Assembly: GCF_012276985.1 (NCBI RefSeq)
Contig: NZ_JAAXMM010000007.1
Span: 186,001-250,000 of the forward strand
Length of the DNA stretch: 64,000 nucleotides
Origin: Agrobacterium sp. a22-2
GTDB lineage: Bacteria; Pseudomonadota; Alphaproteobacteria; Rhizobiales; Rhizobiaceae
Direction: 5' to 3'
Made by a program: the position numbers and the translations under genes. The notes beneath the pieces were generated by a model. That model made no database searches. It was not told the origin of the DNA and saw nothing but the letters and a program-made list of their open reading frames with translations. This document shows, in pieces, positions 9,429 through 18,016 of this stretch; positions within the stretch are counted from its first letter, which is position 1; each line of letters begins with the position of its first letter.

Positions 9429-10372
9429 GCGAGAACGACTCCTCCCCCGCTTCCGCCTTGCGCATCGATATCGGCGTCTGCACTTTCCGACGTGCCGAGC
9501 TTGAACAGACCATTCTGTCGCTGGCGATGATATCCGTTCCCGACGGGGCCACGGTTCGCATCATTGTCGCCGACAATGATGTCACACCGACAGCCGAGCC
9601 GCTGGTCAACACGCTGCGGCCGACGGTGCCGTTCGAGATTGCCTATGTGCATTGCCCGGCCGGCAATATTTCCGTGGCGCGCAACGCCTGTCTCGATGCC
9701 AGCACGGCCGATTATCTCGCCTTCATCGACGATGACGAAACGGCCTCCGAATATTGGCTGTCGAACCTGCTGACATGTGCCCGATCGACCGGTGCCGCGG
9801 CCGTTCTCGGACCGGTCAGGGCTGGTTACCAGACAAGTGCGCCCGGCTGGATGCGCCGCGGCGACTTTCATTCCACCCTGCCCGTCTGGGTCGGTGGCGA
9901 AATCCGGACCGGCTATACTTGCAATACGCTTCTCGACCTGTCCGCGCCGGCTCTGCGGGGGCGAAGGTTCAATCTGGCGCTTGGCAAGAGCGGTGGCGAG
10001 GATACGGAATTCTTCACCCATGTGCATCGCTCGGGCGGCATGATCGCCTATGCGCCTGAGGCGTTGGTGCACGAACCTGTGCCGGCAAACCGGGCGACGC
10101 TTTCCTGGCTTGCCAAGCGCCGTTACCGCATGGGGCAGACCCATGGGCGGCTGCTATCCGAGAATGCCGGCATGATGGCGCGGCTGCGCCACGCGGCGAT
10201 CGCCGCTTCGAAATGCGCGGTCTGCGCGCTCGCCAGCCTCGCCAGCATCGCTCTGCCGGTGCAGCGAACCCGCTATGCGCTTCGCGCCGCGCTGCATATC
10301 GGTGCTGTGGCCGGTATTCTCGGCTTTCGCGAAATTCCGCAATATGGCGTGCTCGGAGCGACGACGCCATGA
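9425..10372 (+). CDS. exoM: Succinoglycan glucosyltransferase ExoM (GT2)
   Basis: A 315-residue family 2 glycosyltransferase; ExoM adds the fourth sugar in the S. meliloti pathway. Near the N-terminus it has IGVCTFRR, then VADND around 48-52 and the acidic IDDDE motif at 101-105. A hydrophobic C-terminal region suggests membrane association. ATGA overlaps at both ends (with exoA before and exoO after) point to coupled translation. Confidence 0.87.
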   Translation: MSENDSSPASALRIDIGVCTFRRAELEQTILSLAMISVPDGATVRIIVADNDVTPTAEPLVNTLRPTVPFEIAYVHCPAGNISVARNACLDASTADYLAFIDDDETASEYWLSNLLTCARSTGAAAVLGPVRAGYQTSAPGWMRRGDFHSTLPVWVGGEIRTGYTCNTLLDLSAPALRGRRFNLALGKSGGEDTEFFTHVHRSGGMIAYAPEALVHEPVPANRATLSWLAKRRYRMGQTHGRLLSENAGMMARLRHAAIAASKCAVCALASLASIALPVQRTRYALRAALHIGAVAGILGFREIPQYGVLGATTP

Positions 10373-11370
10373 CCGAAACGGTTCCAGACGTCACCTTCGT
10401 CATTGCCGCCTATAATTCCGCCGACACCATCGTACGCGCTGTCGAAAGCGCCTTGCGGCAGGAGGGCGTGACGCTTGAGGTGATCGTCATCGACGACTGC
10501 TCGTCGGACGACACGACCGCAACCGTTCTCTCGATGGCCGAGGCGGATCCGCGCATTCGCCTTGTCGCTCTCGAGAACAATCGGGGCCCGGGCGGCGCCC
10601 GCAATGCCGGCCTGTCGCAGGCGCGGGGCCGCTGGATTGCCGTGCTGGATGCGGACGACACCATCAAGTCAGACCGTCTCGCCCGCATGCTCGCCCGTGC
10701 CAAGACGACAGGCGCGCAGATCGTCGTCGACAATCTCGACGTGGTTTCGGGCGATGGGCACTGCCGACGGATGTTCGACGAGCGGCAGCTCGTTGACCAA
10801 CCAATCCTTCGCCTTCCGGCCTTCATCGAATCGAACATCCTCTTTCGATCGGGGCACAATTTCGGCTATATGAAGCCGGTCTTCGAGCGGTCGTTTCTGG
10901 AGGCACACGATCTCAGGTTCGACGAGAGCCTGCGGATCGGCGAGGACTATCTTCTGCTTGCCTCGGCGCTTGCCGTTGGCGGCATCTGTGCCATCGAGCC
11001 GGTTGCCGGTTATACCTATCACATCCGTGAAGGTTCGATCTCGCGCGTGCTGAAACAGCACCATGTCGAGGCGATGCTCGCTTCGGATAAGATTTTTCTT
11101 GAGACATACCGGCTCGACGGGCCGGCTATGGCGGCCCAGCGCCGGCGCACGCGCAGCCTAAAGACGGCGAGCGCCTTCGTGGCTCTTATCGACTTTCTCA
11201 AACAACGCTCTTTTGCCGGCGCCGTTGGCGTCGCCATCGCCCACCCTTCCGCCCTCTGGCATCTTCGCATGCCGATCACCGTCCGGTTGCAGCGCATGAT
11301 TGCGCCGCTCCTCGGCGCCAACCGCTCCGCCAAGGCGGCGCCCTCCTCCACTCCCGGGCAAAGGCCCTAA
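10369..11370 (+). CDS. exoO: Succinoglycan glucosyltransferase ExoO (GT2)
   Basis: A 333-residue family 2 glycosyltransferase; S. meliloti ExoO adds the fifth sugar through a beta-1,6 link. GT-A motifs: FVIAAYNS at 10-17, IDDCSSDD at 41-48, LDADD at 93-97, and IGEDYLL further on. It is clearly paralogous to exoU at the left end of the cluster. The start is the ATG overlapping the exoM stop. Confidence 0.88.
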   Translation: MTETVPDVTFVIAAYNSADTIVRAVESALRQEGVTLEVIVIDDCSSDDTTATVLSMAEADPRIRLVALENNRGPGGARNAGLSQARGRWIAVLDADDTIKSDRLARMLARAKTTGAQIVVDNLDVVSGDGHCRRMFDERQLVDQPILRLPAFIESNILFRSGHNFGYMKPVFERSFLEAHDLRFDESLRIGEDYLLLASALAVGGICAIEPVAGYTYHIREGSISRVLKQHHVEAMLASDKIFLETYRLDGPAMAAQRRRTRSLKTASAFVALIDFLKQRSFAGAVGVAIAHPSALWHLRMPITVRLQRMIAPLLGANRSAKAAPSSTPGQRP

Positions 11371-11390
11371 CACTCGCAAAGGACAGTGCC

Positions 11391-12296
11391 ATGGACCCTA
11401 ACAGGACCGTCAGGAAAGCCGTCATTCCCGTGGCAGGAAACGGGACCCGTTTTCTTCCCGCCACCAAGGCCATGCCGAAAGAAATGTTGACCATCGTCGA
11501 TCGGCCGGTCGTGCAATATGCCGTCGACGAAGCACGCCAGGCCGGCATCGAGCAGATCATCTTCGTGACCAGCCGCAACAAGCACTCCATCGAAGATCAT
11601 TTCGACGATGCCCCCGAACTGATTTCCTCGCTGTCCCGGTCCGGTAAGACGGCACAGATTTCGGAACTGGAGGCCATGCTGCCGACGGCCGGTTCGGTGA
11701 GCTTCACCCGCCAGCAGGCGCCGCTCGGTCTTGGCCATGCGGTCTGGTGCGCCCGCGACCTGATCGGCGACGAACCATTCGCCCTTCTGCTGCCCGACAT
11801 GATCTCGTTCGGCGCCCGCGGCTGCATGGCCGGTCTGATGGATCTCTACGGCACGGTCGGCGGCAATGTGCTCGGCGTCGAGCAATGCGCACCCGAGGAA
11901 ACCTCAAAATACGGCATTGTCGGCAAGGGGTCGGCCGTACCGCATGGCTTTTCCGTCACCCATATGGTCGAGAAGCCGCCGGCTGGAGAGGCGCCGTCCA
12001 ATTTCTACCTGAACGGACGTTATATCCTCCAGCCGGATATCTTCTCGATCCTTGCCCGCCAGCAGAGGGGCGCTGGCAATGAAATCCAGCTGACCGATGC
12101 GATGCTGACCCTGTCGTCGCAGCAGCCGTTCTATGCCCACCCCTATGACGGGCGCACCTTCGATTGCGGCTCCAAGCAGGGCTTCATCGAAGCCAATGTC
12201 GCCTTCGCGCTCGCCCGCGACGACATCGGCGGCACGGTTCTCGCTTCGGTGAAGGAACTCGTCCTGTCGCACGAGGGCAGGATCCGGGCCGCCTGA
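11391..12296 (+). CDS. exoN: UTP-glucose-1-phosphate uridylyltransferase ExoN
   Basis: A 301-residue GalU-type nucleotidyltransferase that makes UDP-glucose, the donor for succinoglycan, from UTP and glucose-1-phosphate. The nucleotide-binding signature [18 protein letters not shown] sits at residues 16-33. Length fits bacterial GalU. It lies 20 bases after exoO and supplies precursor to the transferases encoded upstream. A separate galU may exist elsewhere, so exoN is assigned by context. Confidence 0.92.
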   Translation: MDPNRTVRKAVIPVAGNGTRFLPATKAMPKEMLTIVDRPVVQYAVDEARQAGIEQIIFVTSRNKHSIEDHFDDAPELISSLSRSGKTAQISELEAMLPTAGSVSFTRQQAPLGLGHAVWCARDLIGDEPFALLLPDMISFGARGCMAGLMDLYGTVGGNVLGVEQCAPEETSKYGIVGKGSAVPHGFSVTHMVEKPPAGEAPSNFYLNGRYILQPDIFSILARQQRGAGNEIQLTDAMLTLSSQQPFYAHPYDGRTFDCGSKQGFIEANVAFALARDDIGGTVLASVKELVLSHEGRIRAA

Positions 12297-12331
12297 GGCG
12301 CGTCGACCAGCCTTAGCGATCGGCGGCAAGA

Positions 12332-12359
12332 CCTGTCCGGGCAACCATGCCCGGACAGG
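12332..12359 (+). terminator. Stem-loop between exoN and exoP
   Basis: A perfect 11-base inverted repeat, CCTGTCCGGGC at 12332-12342 and GCCCGGACAGG at 12349-12359, with a 6-base loop. No T-run follows, so it could be an attenuating or mRNA-stabilising hairpin rather than a full terminator. It lies 28 bases before exoP. Confidence 0.55.
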
Positions 12360-12387
12360 AACACATTATAGAGATAGAGCGGCAATC

Positions 12388-14733
12388 ATGAACGAAAGAA
12401 GTCTGCCATTGAACAGTCTGTTGCAGCGAGAGAAGGACAATTCCGATTCCTTCATCGATCTGGACCGGTTGGCCGCCGCCGTGCTGCGGCGCGCCCGTAT
12501 CGTCATGCTTTCGGTCGCCCTTTTCATCATGCTGGGCATCGCCTATCTGGTCTTTGCCACGCCGATCTACACCTCGCAGACCCAGATCCTGCTCGACGAG
12601 AACCTGTCGCGCTATGCCGAGGAGGAACAGGCTTCGGCCCAGAGCCGGCAACAGGCCGACACGCAGATATCGAGCGCCGTGGAAATCCTGAAATCCGGCA
12701 AGATGGCGCTGCGGGTGGTGGACGAAGCAGACCTTGCCGAAAACGATATGATCCTCAATCCGCCGCAATCGCCGGTCGCCACGGCAAAATCCTGGCTGAA
12801 GTCGATGGTCGGGCTGTTCGACATGTCGACGCCTGCCTCGGAAGCGGCCATCCTGAGCGGCAAGCGCCAGAAGGCGGCGGCACTTATCCAGCAATCGATC
12901 ACGGTCGAGCGTGTGTCGCGCAGCGCGGTCGTAGCGCTCTCCTACCGATCGCCCGACCCGCAATTGGCGGCGAAAGTCACCAATGCCTATGCCGAAGCCT
13001 TTCTTACCGATGAGTTGAACGCCAATTTCGATGCGACCGAAAAGGCCTCGGTCTGGTTGCAGGAACGGCTTTCGGATCTCGGCCAGCGTGCCCAGGCCGC
13101 CTCCCTCGACGTCGAGCGCTTCAAGACCGAAAACGGCCTCACTTCGGCGCGCGGCCAGTTGATGTCCGAGCAGCAATTGGCCGATCTCAATAGCCAGCTG
13201 ATCATCGCCCAGGCCGATGCCGCAACGGCCGGCGCCCGCTACCGCCAATTCAAGTCGATCACCGACCAGGGGCCAGAGGGCGCGGTCAAGAACGCCGTCG
13301 TCTCTTCGCAGCAAACGGATAATTCCGTCATCCAGGAGTTGCGCGGCCGCTATCTCACCATCGAGAAGCGCGAGCAGGAGATCACCCAGAATTTCGGCGC
13401 CGACCACCCGCAGGCGGTTGCGCTGCGGGCCGAAAAGACCGATGTCGCCGGCCGGATCTTTCGCGAACTGGAACAGTTGACGGCCAGCTACAGCAATGAA
13501 TTCGAGGTGGCGCGGTCGCGCGAACAGTCCTTGCGCGACAGCATTGACGGCGTTGCCGGCCGCAATTCCGAGGCGAACCGTTCGCTGGTACGGTTGAGCG
13601 AGCTGGAGCAGAAGGCCACAGCGTTGAAAACGCTCTATGAATCCTATCTTAGCCGCTACGAACTGGCGACCCAGCAACAATCCTTCCCGATCGCCAAGGC
13701 GCGTGTCATCTCGGAAGCAGGGGTACCCGTTTCACCGTCCGCACCGAAGAGAACCATGGTTCTGGCGCTTTCTGCCGTGCTGGGCCTGATGCTCGGCGGG
13801 GTTCTGGGCTTCTTTCAGGAGATGCAGGAACGATTTTTCCGGCTGGAAAGCGATGTCCGCAACGTTCTCGGCCAGAAATCGCTCGGATATCTGCCGCTGA
13901 TCGGCACCAAACCGAAGAAAGTCTATTCGCTTCCTCCACTGCCCTTCCTCAAGAACCGGGCGGCGCTTGAGCCCAAACCCGATCGCGATGCGCTCAACCG
14001 AGTGATGCGGACGGTGCTCGATGCGCCACGCTCGGCCTTTACCGAGACATTGCGCAACACCAAGCTTGCCACCGACATCATTCTGCAGGGCCGCACCAGC
14101 CGGGTCATTGGCGTCGTTTCGTCGATTCCTGGCGAAGGCAAATCGACGGTGGCCGCCAATTTCGCCGTGCTTCTCGCCGCAAGCGGCAAGAGGACGCTGC
14201 TGATCGACGGCGACCTGCGCAATCCGAGCCTTAGCCGCTTGCTCAAGCCGAGCCCAAAGATCGGTCTGGTCGAAGTCGTGCTGGGCGAGGTTCCCTGGAC
14301 CAATGCCGTGAAGATCGACCAGGAAACCAAGCTGCATATCCTGCCGGTCGCAGCGCGGGCGTCTTCCAAGCACCTGCATCACACCAACGAGCTTCTAGCC
14401 TCGCCCGGCATGACCACGCTGATCGACAACGTCCGCCAGTCCTTCGACTATGTCATCGTCGATCTGGCGCCGCTTGGCCCGGTCGTCGATGCCAAGGCCT
14501 TCTCGCCCCATGCCGACGGTTTCATCTTCGTGGTGGAATGGGGCAAGACGCCGACCCGGCTGGTCTCCGACATTCTCGATGCGGAAACGCAGATCAGCTC
14601 CAAGATCCTGGGTGTCATTCTCAACAAGACCGACATGACGGAGCTTGGGCGCTACGGCGACTTCGGCGGCTCGGAGACCATGCGGCACAACTATGCCAAA
14701 TATTATGTCGAACAGACTGCCGTCGCCCCATGA
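12388..14733 (+). CDS. exoP: Polysaccharide chain-length tyrosine autokinase ExoP (Wzc-like)
   Basis: A 781-residue inner-membrane protein controlling succinoglycan polymerisation and chain length. The N-terminal Wzz domain begins with a membrane helix near 38-57; a long coiled periplasmic part follows; a second membrane helix near 450-475 is preceded by a proline-containing SPSAPKRT segment. The cytoplasmic BY-kinase domain has Walker A IPGEGKST (580-587, K585), Walker A' IDGD (606-609) and a Walker B-like IVDLAP. The C-terminus carries a tyrosine cluster (YGDF, NYAKYY), the usual autophosphorylation sites. It has its own 91-base leader after exoN. Confidence 0.95.
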   Translation: MNERSLPLNSLLQREKDNSDSFIDLDRLAAAVLRRARIVMLSVALFIMLGIAYLVFATPIYTSQTQILLDENLSRYAEEEQASAQSRQQADTQISSAVEILKSGKMALRVVDEADLAENDMILNPPQSPVATAKSWLKSMVGLFDMSTPASEAAILSGKRQKAAALIQQSITVERVSRSAVVALSYRSPDPQLAAKVTNAYAEAFLTDELNANFDATEKASVWLQERLSDLGQRAQAASLDVERFKTENGLTSARGQLMSEQQLADLNSQLIIAQADAATAGARYRQFKSITDQGPEGAVKNAVVSSQQTDNSVIQELRGRYLTIEKREQEITQNFGADHPQAVALRAEKTDVAGRIFRELEQLTASYSNEFEVARSREQSLRDSIDGVAGRNSEANRSLVRLSELEQKATALKTLYESYLSRYELATQQQSFPIAKARVISEAGVPVSPSAPKRTMVLALSAVLGLMLGGVLGFFQEMQERFFRLESDVRNVLGQKSLGYLPLIGTKPKKVYSLPPLPFLKNRAALEPKPDRDALNRVMRTVLDAPRSAFTETLRNTKLATDIILQGRTSRVIGVVSSIPGEGKSTVAANFAVLLAASGKRTLLIDGDLRNPSLSRLLKPSPKIGLVEVVLGEVPWTNAVKIDQETKLHILPVAARASSKHLHHTNELLASPGMTTLIDNVRQSFDYVIVDLAPLGPVVDAKAFSPHADGFIFVVEWGKTPTRLVSDILDAETQISSKILGVILNKTDMTELGRYGDFGGSETMRHNYAKYYVEQTAVAP

Positions 14734-15195
14734 GAACAGGTGACGCTGGCGGAAAAACTGCAGCGCATCAAAACGTGGTTATTAGAACCAAAGACATGCC
14801 AGCCTCGTCATCGTTCGCCATGTCGAGCACAAAACCCTGCCATTCGCCGGTGCGGGGCTCCTTGCTGAAATACGGTGTCTCGTTGAGGATGACGGGAATA
14901 GGAAGCACGCCGTGAGCAAAGGGGGCTATCGCTCATCACGGCATCGATAAGGAAGCCTTGCTGTCAGACCCGTTCCTCAAGCCGCTCCTTGAGTGGTGAG
15001 TAGCAAGAGAATAGAGGGCGCTGACAAGAACAGCCATCGATATGCGAAGCGGACTTAAGCGCTGCAATAGCGGACCTTTGTCAGGTTGACCCTGGAGCCG
15101 GCCGGGTCCAAAACGGCAGTGACGATCCGCCCTCACACCCAGCGAGGCAGCCCATATCTCCACAGTCCACAGACGAACTGACATCAAAAGCGGCA
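14734..15195. other. 462-base gap after exoP with decayed sequence
   Basis: No intact gene. It contains a remnant of a solute-binding protein on the minus strand (listed separately). The right part (about 14930-15190) shows no recognisable coding sequence, RNA or repeat. It marks the border between the exo cluster and a mosaic region. Confidence 0.4.
14768..14930 (-). pseudogene. Remnant of family-3 solute-binding protein
   Basis: A minus-strand frame of about 53 codons reads GVLPIPVILNETPYF followed by SKEPRTGEWQGF and VLDMAND, then stops. This matches the mature N-terminal region of periplasmic amino-acid-binding proteins of ABC importers (typical pattern: a beta strand, then PPYFSKDPxTGEWxGFxVDMA). 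No signal peptide, no downstream lobe and no permease are present, so it is a fragment. It is too short to predict a ligand. Confidence 0.5.
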
Positions 15196-15909
15196 ATGGA
15201 GCCCGCATGCATATCCGTCGACATCATCTGGTGGCAGTTCCCTCGTAATGACAAGGCCGCATGCGAACGGTGGAGCCTGATCCTTTCGCCGGAAGAGCGG
15301 GAACGGGCGGAGGCCTGTGTTGATACGCATGTCCGCGCCGGCTTTTTGGCGGGACGATACCTCCTGCGCCAAAGTTTGGCCGTGCGCATGAATCTGGCGC
15401 CGCAAGCCATTGCGGTTTCGATCAGCGAAAAAGGGAAGCCCTATCTTTCCGATCATGACACCTTCGCCTTCAACATCACCAATGTTGCGGGAGTGGTGGC
15501 CCTTGCCATCGGTCAGCATTGCGATCTGGTCGGAATAGACTGCGAAGCCATCGACAGCGACCTTGAACCCGAGGCCGCCCAGGCCTTTTGCACCGACAGC
15601 GTGATCAACCATATCCGCCAATTGCCGCCCGGCGAGGCCGCGCGCGTCTTGTTGGCCCATTGGACATTGAAAGAGAGCTACCTAAAGGCGATCGGCGTCG
15701 GGCTCCTGGAGGATCCGAGGCAGGTGGAGGTTACCTGGCAGGCGAATAGGCCTGTCATCACGCATCAAGGCAAAAGCGATCGGGGTTGGATCCACGTCCT
15801 TCATGACGGCATCGACCAGCACCTTTTGGCGCTGGCCGCTCATTCGGATCACGGAACGCCCGTCATCCGGATCTGCGAGTTTCACGAAGCCGAAACGCTC
15901 GCGGGGTAG
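15196..15909 (+). CDS. 4'-phosphopantetheinyl transferase (Sfp type)
   Basis: A 237-residue Sfp/AcpT-type enzyme that moves phosphopantetheine from CoA to carrier proteins. Motifs: KGKPYL at 79-84, FNITN at 92-96, the Mg-binding VGIDCE at 112-117 (D115), and WTLKESYLK at 156-164 with K159, E160 and K164. No carrier protein, NRPS or PKS is encoded in the window. It converges on a siderophore-type N-hydroxylase remnant and overlaps it by 28 bases, which suggests the pair came from a former siderophore locus. Confidence 0.85.
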   Translation: MEPACISVDIIWWQFPRNDKAACERWSLILSPEERERAEACVDTHVRAGFLAGRYLLRQSLAVRMNLAPQAIAVSISEKGKPYLSDHDTFAFNITNVAGVVALAIGQHCDLVGIDCEAIDSDLEPEAAQAFCTDSVINHIRQLPPGEAARVLLAHWTLKESYLKAIGVGLLEDPRQVEVTWQANRPVITHQGKSDRGWIHVLHDGIDQHLLALAAHSDHGTPVIRICEFHEAETLAG

Positions 15910-16809
15910 GAAAACCGCCCGCGCAGGTCGGATGACGGGTTCGGCGTTGAACTCCACTCCAGTTGTACATTGTCGGGCTCGATGTCGAAATGCCGCAGCC
16001 CCAACAGGCTATTGACGATGCTGGCGCTGCGCCAGGCCATCAGGCTCAGCTGGGAATCGGCGATCCCGTGCGAATGGCGGCCGGCATTCTGGGCGAATAT
16101 GCGGCTCGAGGCCGGTCCTGCCCATTTCAGGGTATAGTCGTCGTTCAGCAGCGGCAGGCCCTGCGCATCGACGAGGATCTTGTCGGTCAGTGCGGCGAGG
16201 CAATCCGGCAACCGGAAACGATAGCCCGTCGCCAGGATGACGGCATCGCCATGCAGCATCTCGATGCCTCCATCGAAGCGGTTGCGCACGATCAGCCGGT
16301 ACGAGCCGCCATCCGCTTCCATCTGGATGACATCCCGGCTCGGCATCAGCCTGGCGTTGATCGGGCTGTCGTCGAGATAGCGCAAGGCATAGAGGCGCCG
16401 GTAGACCGAATGAATGGTCGACAACGACAACCCGTCGCTGGTCAGGATTGAGGTCTTGAAGGCTTCCTGCTTCTGCTCCTGATTGAGTCCCAGATAGGCC
16501 CGCACATATTCGGGTGAGAAAACCTGGTTTGAAAACGGCGTGTCGTTGATTGGCTCGAAATTGTGCCGGCGGCTGATCCAAGTGAGGTCGTCGATCGCAT
16601 GCGGGCCGTTGAGCAGCGCTTCCACGACCTCGCCGCCACTCTGTCCGCCACCGACCACGACGATACGCCGGGCCTTGAGATCGCCAAGCCGGAACGCGGC
16701 CTCGGCATTGTGGAAGCAGTTGGCGCCGAGAAAGGGTTCGGCCCAGGCCGGCACGAAGGGCGACGTGCCGGTTCCGATGACGATGTTGCGTGTCGAGGTT
16801 CGCACCGAG
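15882..16809 (-). pseudogene. N-terminally truncated lysine/ornithine N-monooxygenase
   Basis: The last roughly 300 residues of a siderophore-type flavoprotein N-hydroxylase (IucD/PvdA/SidA family, usually about 430-450 residues). Seen: IVIGTGTSPFVP, then the NADPH-binding VVVGGGQSGGEV, and the family ATGY motif in ILATGYRF. The FAD-binding N-terminus and the family FLKDLVT region are missing. Homology stops near 16800, where the opposite strand becomes a different truncated gene. The frame stays open a little upstream but without family resemblance. Probably inactive. Confidence 0.8.
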
Positions 16810-17367
16810 CTTCCAAACTGCAAGGGCAGGATGCTCGACTGGTGGTTCAAGGAATTTGACACCACTCAACATCTGCTGTTGTGGCACCCGACCGATCATG
16901 TCGAGCACTGCGGCTGGAGCCCGCAGTGGCAGAAGGGACAAAGCTACGTCGGAGCGACCATCCGTGCAGTAGAAGCGTTGGGAAATATTCCTCCCGTCGC
17001 GGCCGTGATCCGTTTCCATGATCCGGAGGAGGCTTTCTCGCCTGGCGCCTATACCGCCGCTCGCCAATCAGGCAACGCCTCGCTCGCAGTTGTCGCAAGA
17101 ATCGGTTTTGGCGATCATGTCGCACTCGATTCAGCTGGTGATCCGCAACAAGGGGCTATGGCGCATGTCGTGCGCGATACACCATTCGGTGCCGTGCTGC
17201 GGAGCTGTTTCCTGCTTGCTCCGGTGGATGGAAGAAGTGTTGCCGACGAAATCGGCCTTGGACTTCTCCAACATTGTCATAGCGAATTTGGCTATCTTTC
17301 ACGCTGCCTGCCGTCGCTTTACTGGGCTGATCCTGCAAATCGCGCGGATGTCCCGGACATGTGGTAA
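16801..17367 (+). pseudogene. N-terminally truncated DAPG (phloroglucinol) hydrolase-like protein
   Basis: From about 16801 the plus strand reads MLDWWFKEFDTT, then LLWHPTDHVEHCGW, SYVGAT, IRFHDPEEAF, RIGFGDHVALD, RDTPFGAVLRSCFLL, GLGLLQHCHSEFGYLSR and LPSLYWAD. This is the C-terminal two thirds of the DAPG-hydrolase (PhlG-like) family, whose members hydrolyse acyl-phloroglucinol-type C-C bonds and use a metal held by the HxxDH and related residues. About 100 N-terminal residues are missing; the upstream open frame is antisense to the monooxygenase remnant. An ATG at 16831 could still start a shortened product. Confidence 0.65.
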
Positions 17368-17513
17368 TCTGCGGCGAATGCATGCGACATTAGAGTGCTA
17401 TAGCGTAGACGAAGTGCTCATCATCGTCGGGCGCGGCCCTCCAGCCCCGCCGATTTTACGCCATGGTGCGATATTTACGCGGTGACGGCGCAAACGCCGC
17501 AGATTGCGGCATA

Positions 17514-17939
17514 TCATCTCAAGCCCGTCACCGGTGAAGCCAGGCAAAGTGTTTCGTCCGTAAACCGCGGTTCATCACCCGGCTTACCGCGCGCGACCCA
17601 ATCACGCTTTGCACGCAGATAATCGGTCAATTCGGCCAGTTCGGCCGCCTTCTGCACGAGTTTGACGAGTTGATCTTCCATGATCTCAACTTCACGCGCC
17701 TGCGAAAGGCCCTCGCGCTGCAGTTCCGTGGCAATCTCCGCGATCTCCTTAAGGGACATGCCTAGAGATTGCGCAAAGCGGATCATCCGAGCCGTCGAGG
17801 CATCGCGTTCGGTGAACATCTGATAAGGATTGCGGCCGCCCTTTGCACCGACTTGCGGCGTGAGCAGACCATTGCGCACATAGAAGCGAACGGTGTCTTG
17901 GCTGAGCCCAGTCCGCTGGGCAAATTCCCCTATCAGCAT
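17514..17939 (-). CDS. MerR-family transcriptional regulator
   Basis: A 141-residue regulator. The N-terminal winged helix reads MLIGEFAQRTGLSQDTVRFY, followed by the second-wing arginine/tyrosine region, then a long dimerisation helix (about residues 75-115). No C-terminal metal-binding cysteines, so an organic ligand or redox signal is more likely than metal. AGGAG lies before the start. It is divergent from a reductase gene, and the shared region contains a MerR-type promoter with a 19-base spacer, its probable target. Confidence 0.9.
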   Translation of the reverse strand: MLIGEFAQRTGLSQDTVRFYVRNGLLTPQVGAKGGRNPYQMFTERDASTARMIRFAQSLGMSLKEIAEIATELQREGLSQAREVEIMEDQLVKLVQKAAELAELTDYLRAKRDWVARGKPGDEPRFTDETLCLASPVTGLR

Positions 17940-17956
17940 TTTTGCTCCTAAAGCTC

Positions 17957-17987
17957 TTGACCATGGACCTTGGTCCAGCCTTATAGG
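17957..17987 (+). promoter_or_regulatory. MerR-type promoter of the reductase gene
   Basis: TTGACC (17957-17962) and TATAGG (17982-17987) are separated by 19 bases instead of the usual 17. The spacer contains a perfect dyad TGGACCTTGGTCCA at 17964-17977. Elongated spacers with a centred dyad are the hallmark of promoters that MerR proteins untwist, and a merR gene begins 18 bases to the left. Transcription would start near 17994, which favours the downstream start codon of the reductase. Confidence 0.75.
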
Positions 17988-18016
17988 CCATGCTCCTTCA
18001 ACTGTGGAGCAGTTTC

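Noticed and set aside
14936..15000. Plus-strand stretch reading GIDKEALLSDPFLKPLLEW then a stop, like a protein C-terminus.
   Set aside because: Too short and the frame is closed about 10 codons upstream; no family recognised.
16540..16800. Plus-strand open frame upstream of the DAPG-hydrolase-like segment, which would make a 275-residue protein.
   Set aside because: It is antisense to the coding sequence of the N-hydroxylase, and its residues show no resemblance to the hydrolase family before about 16801.
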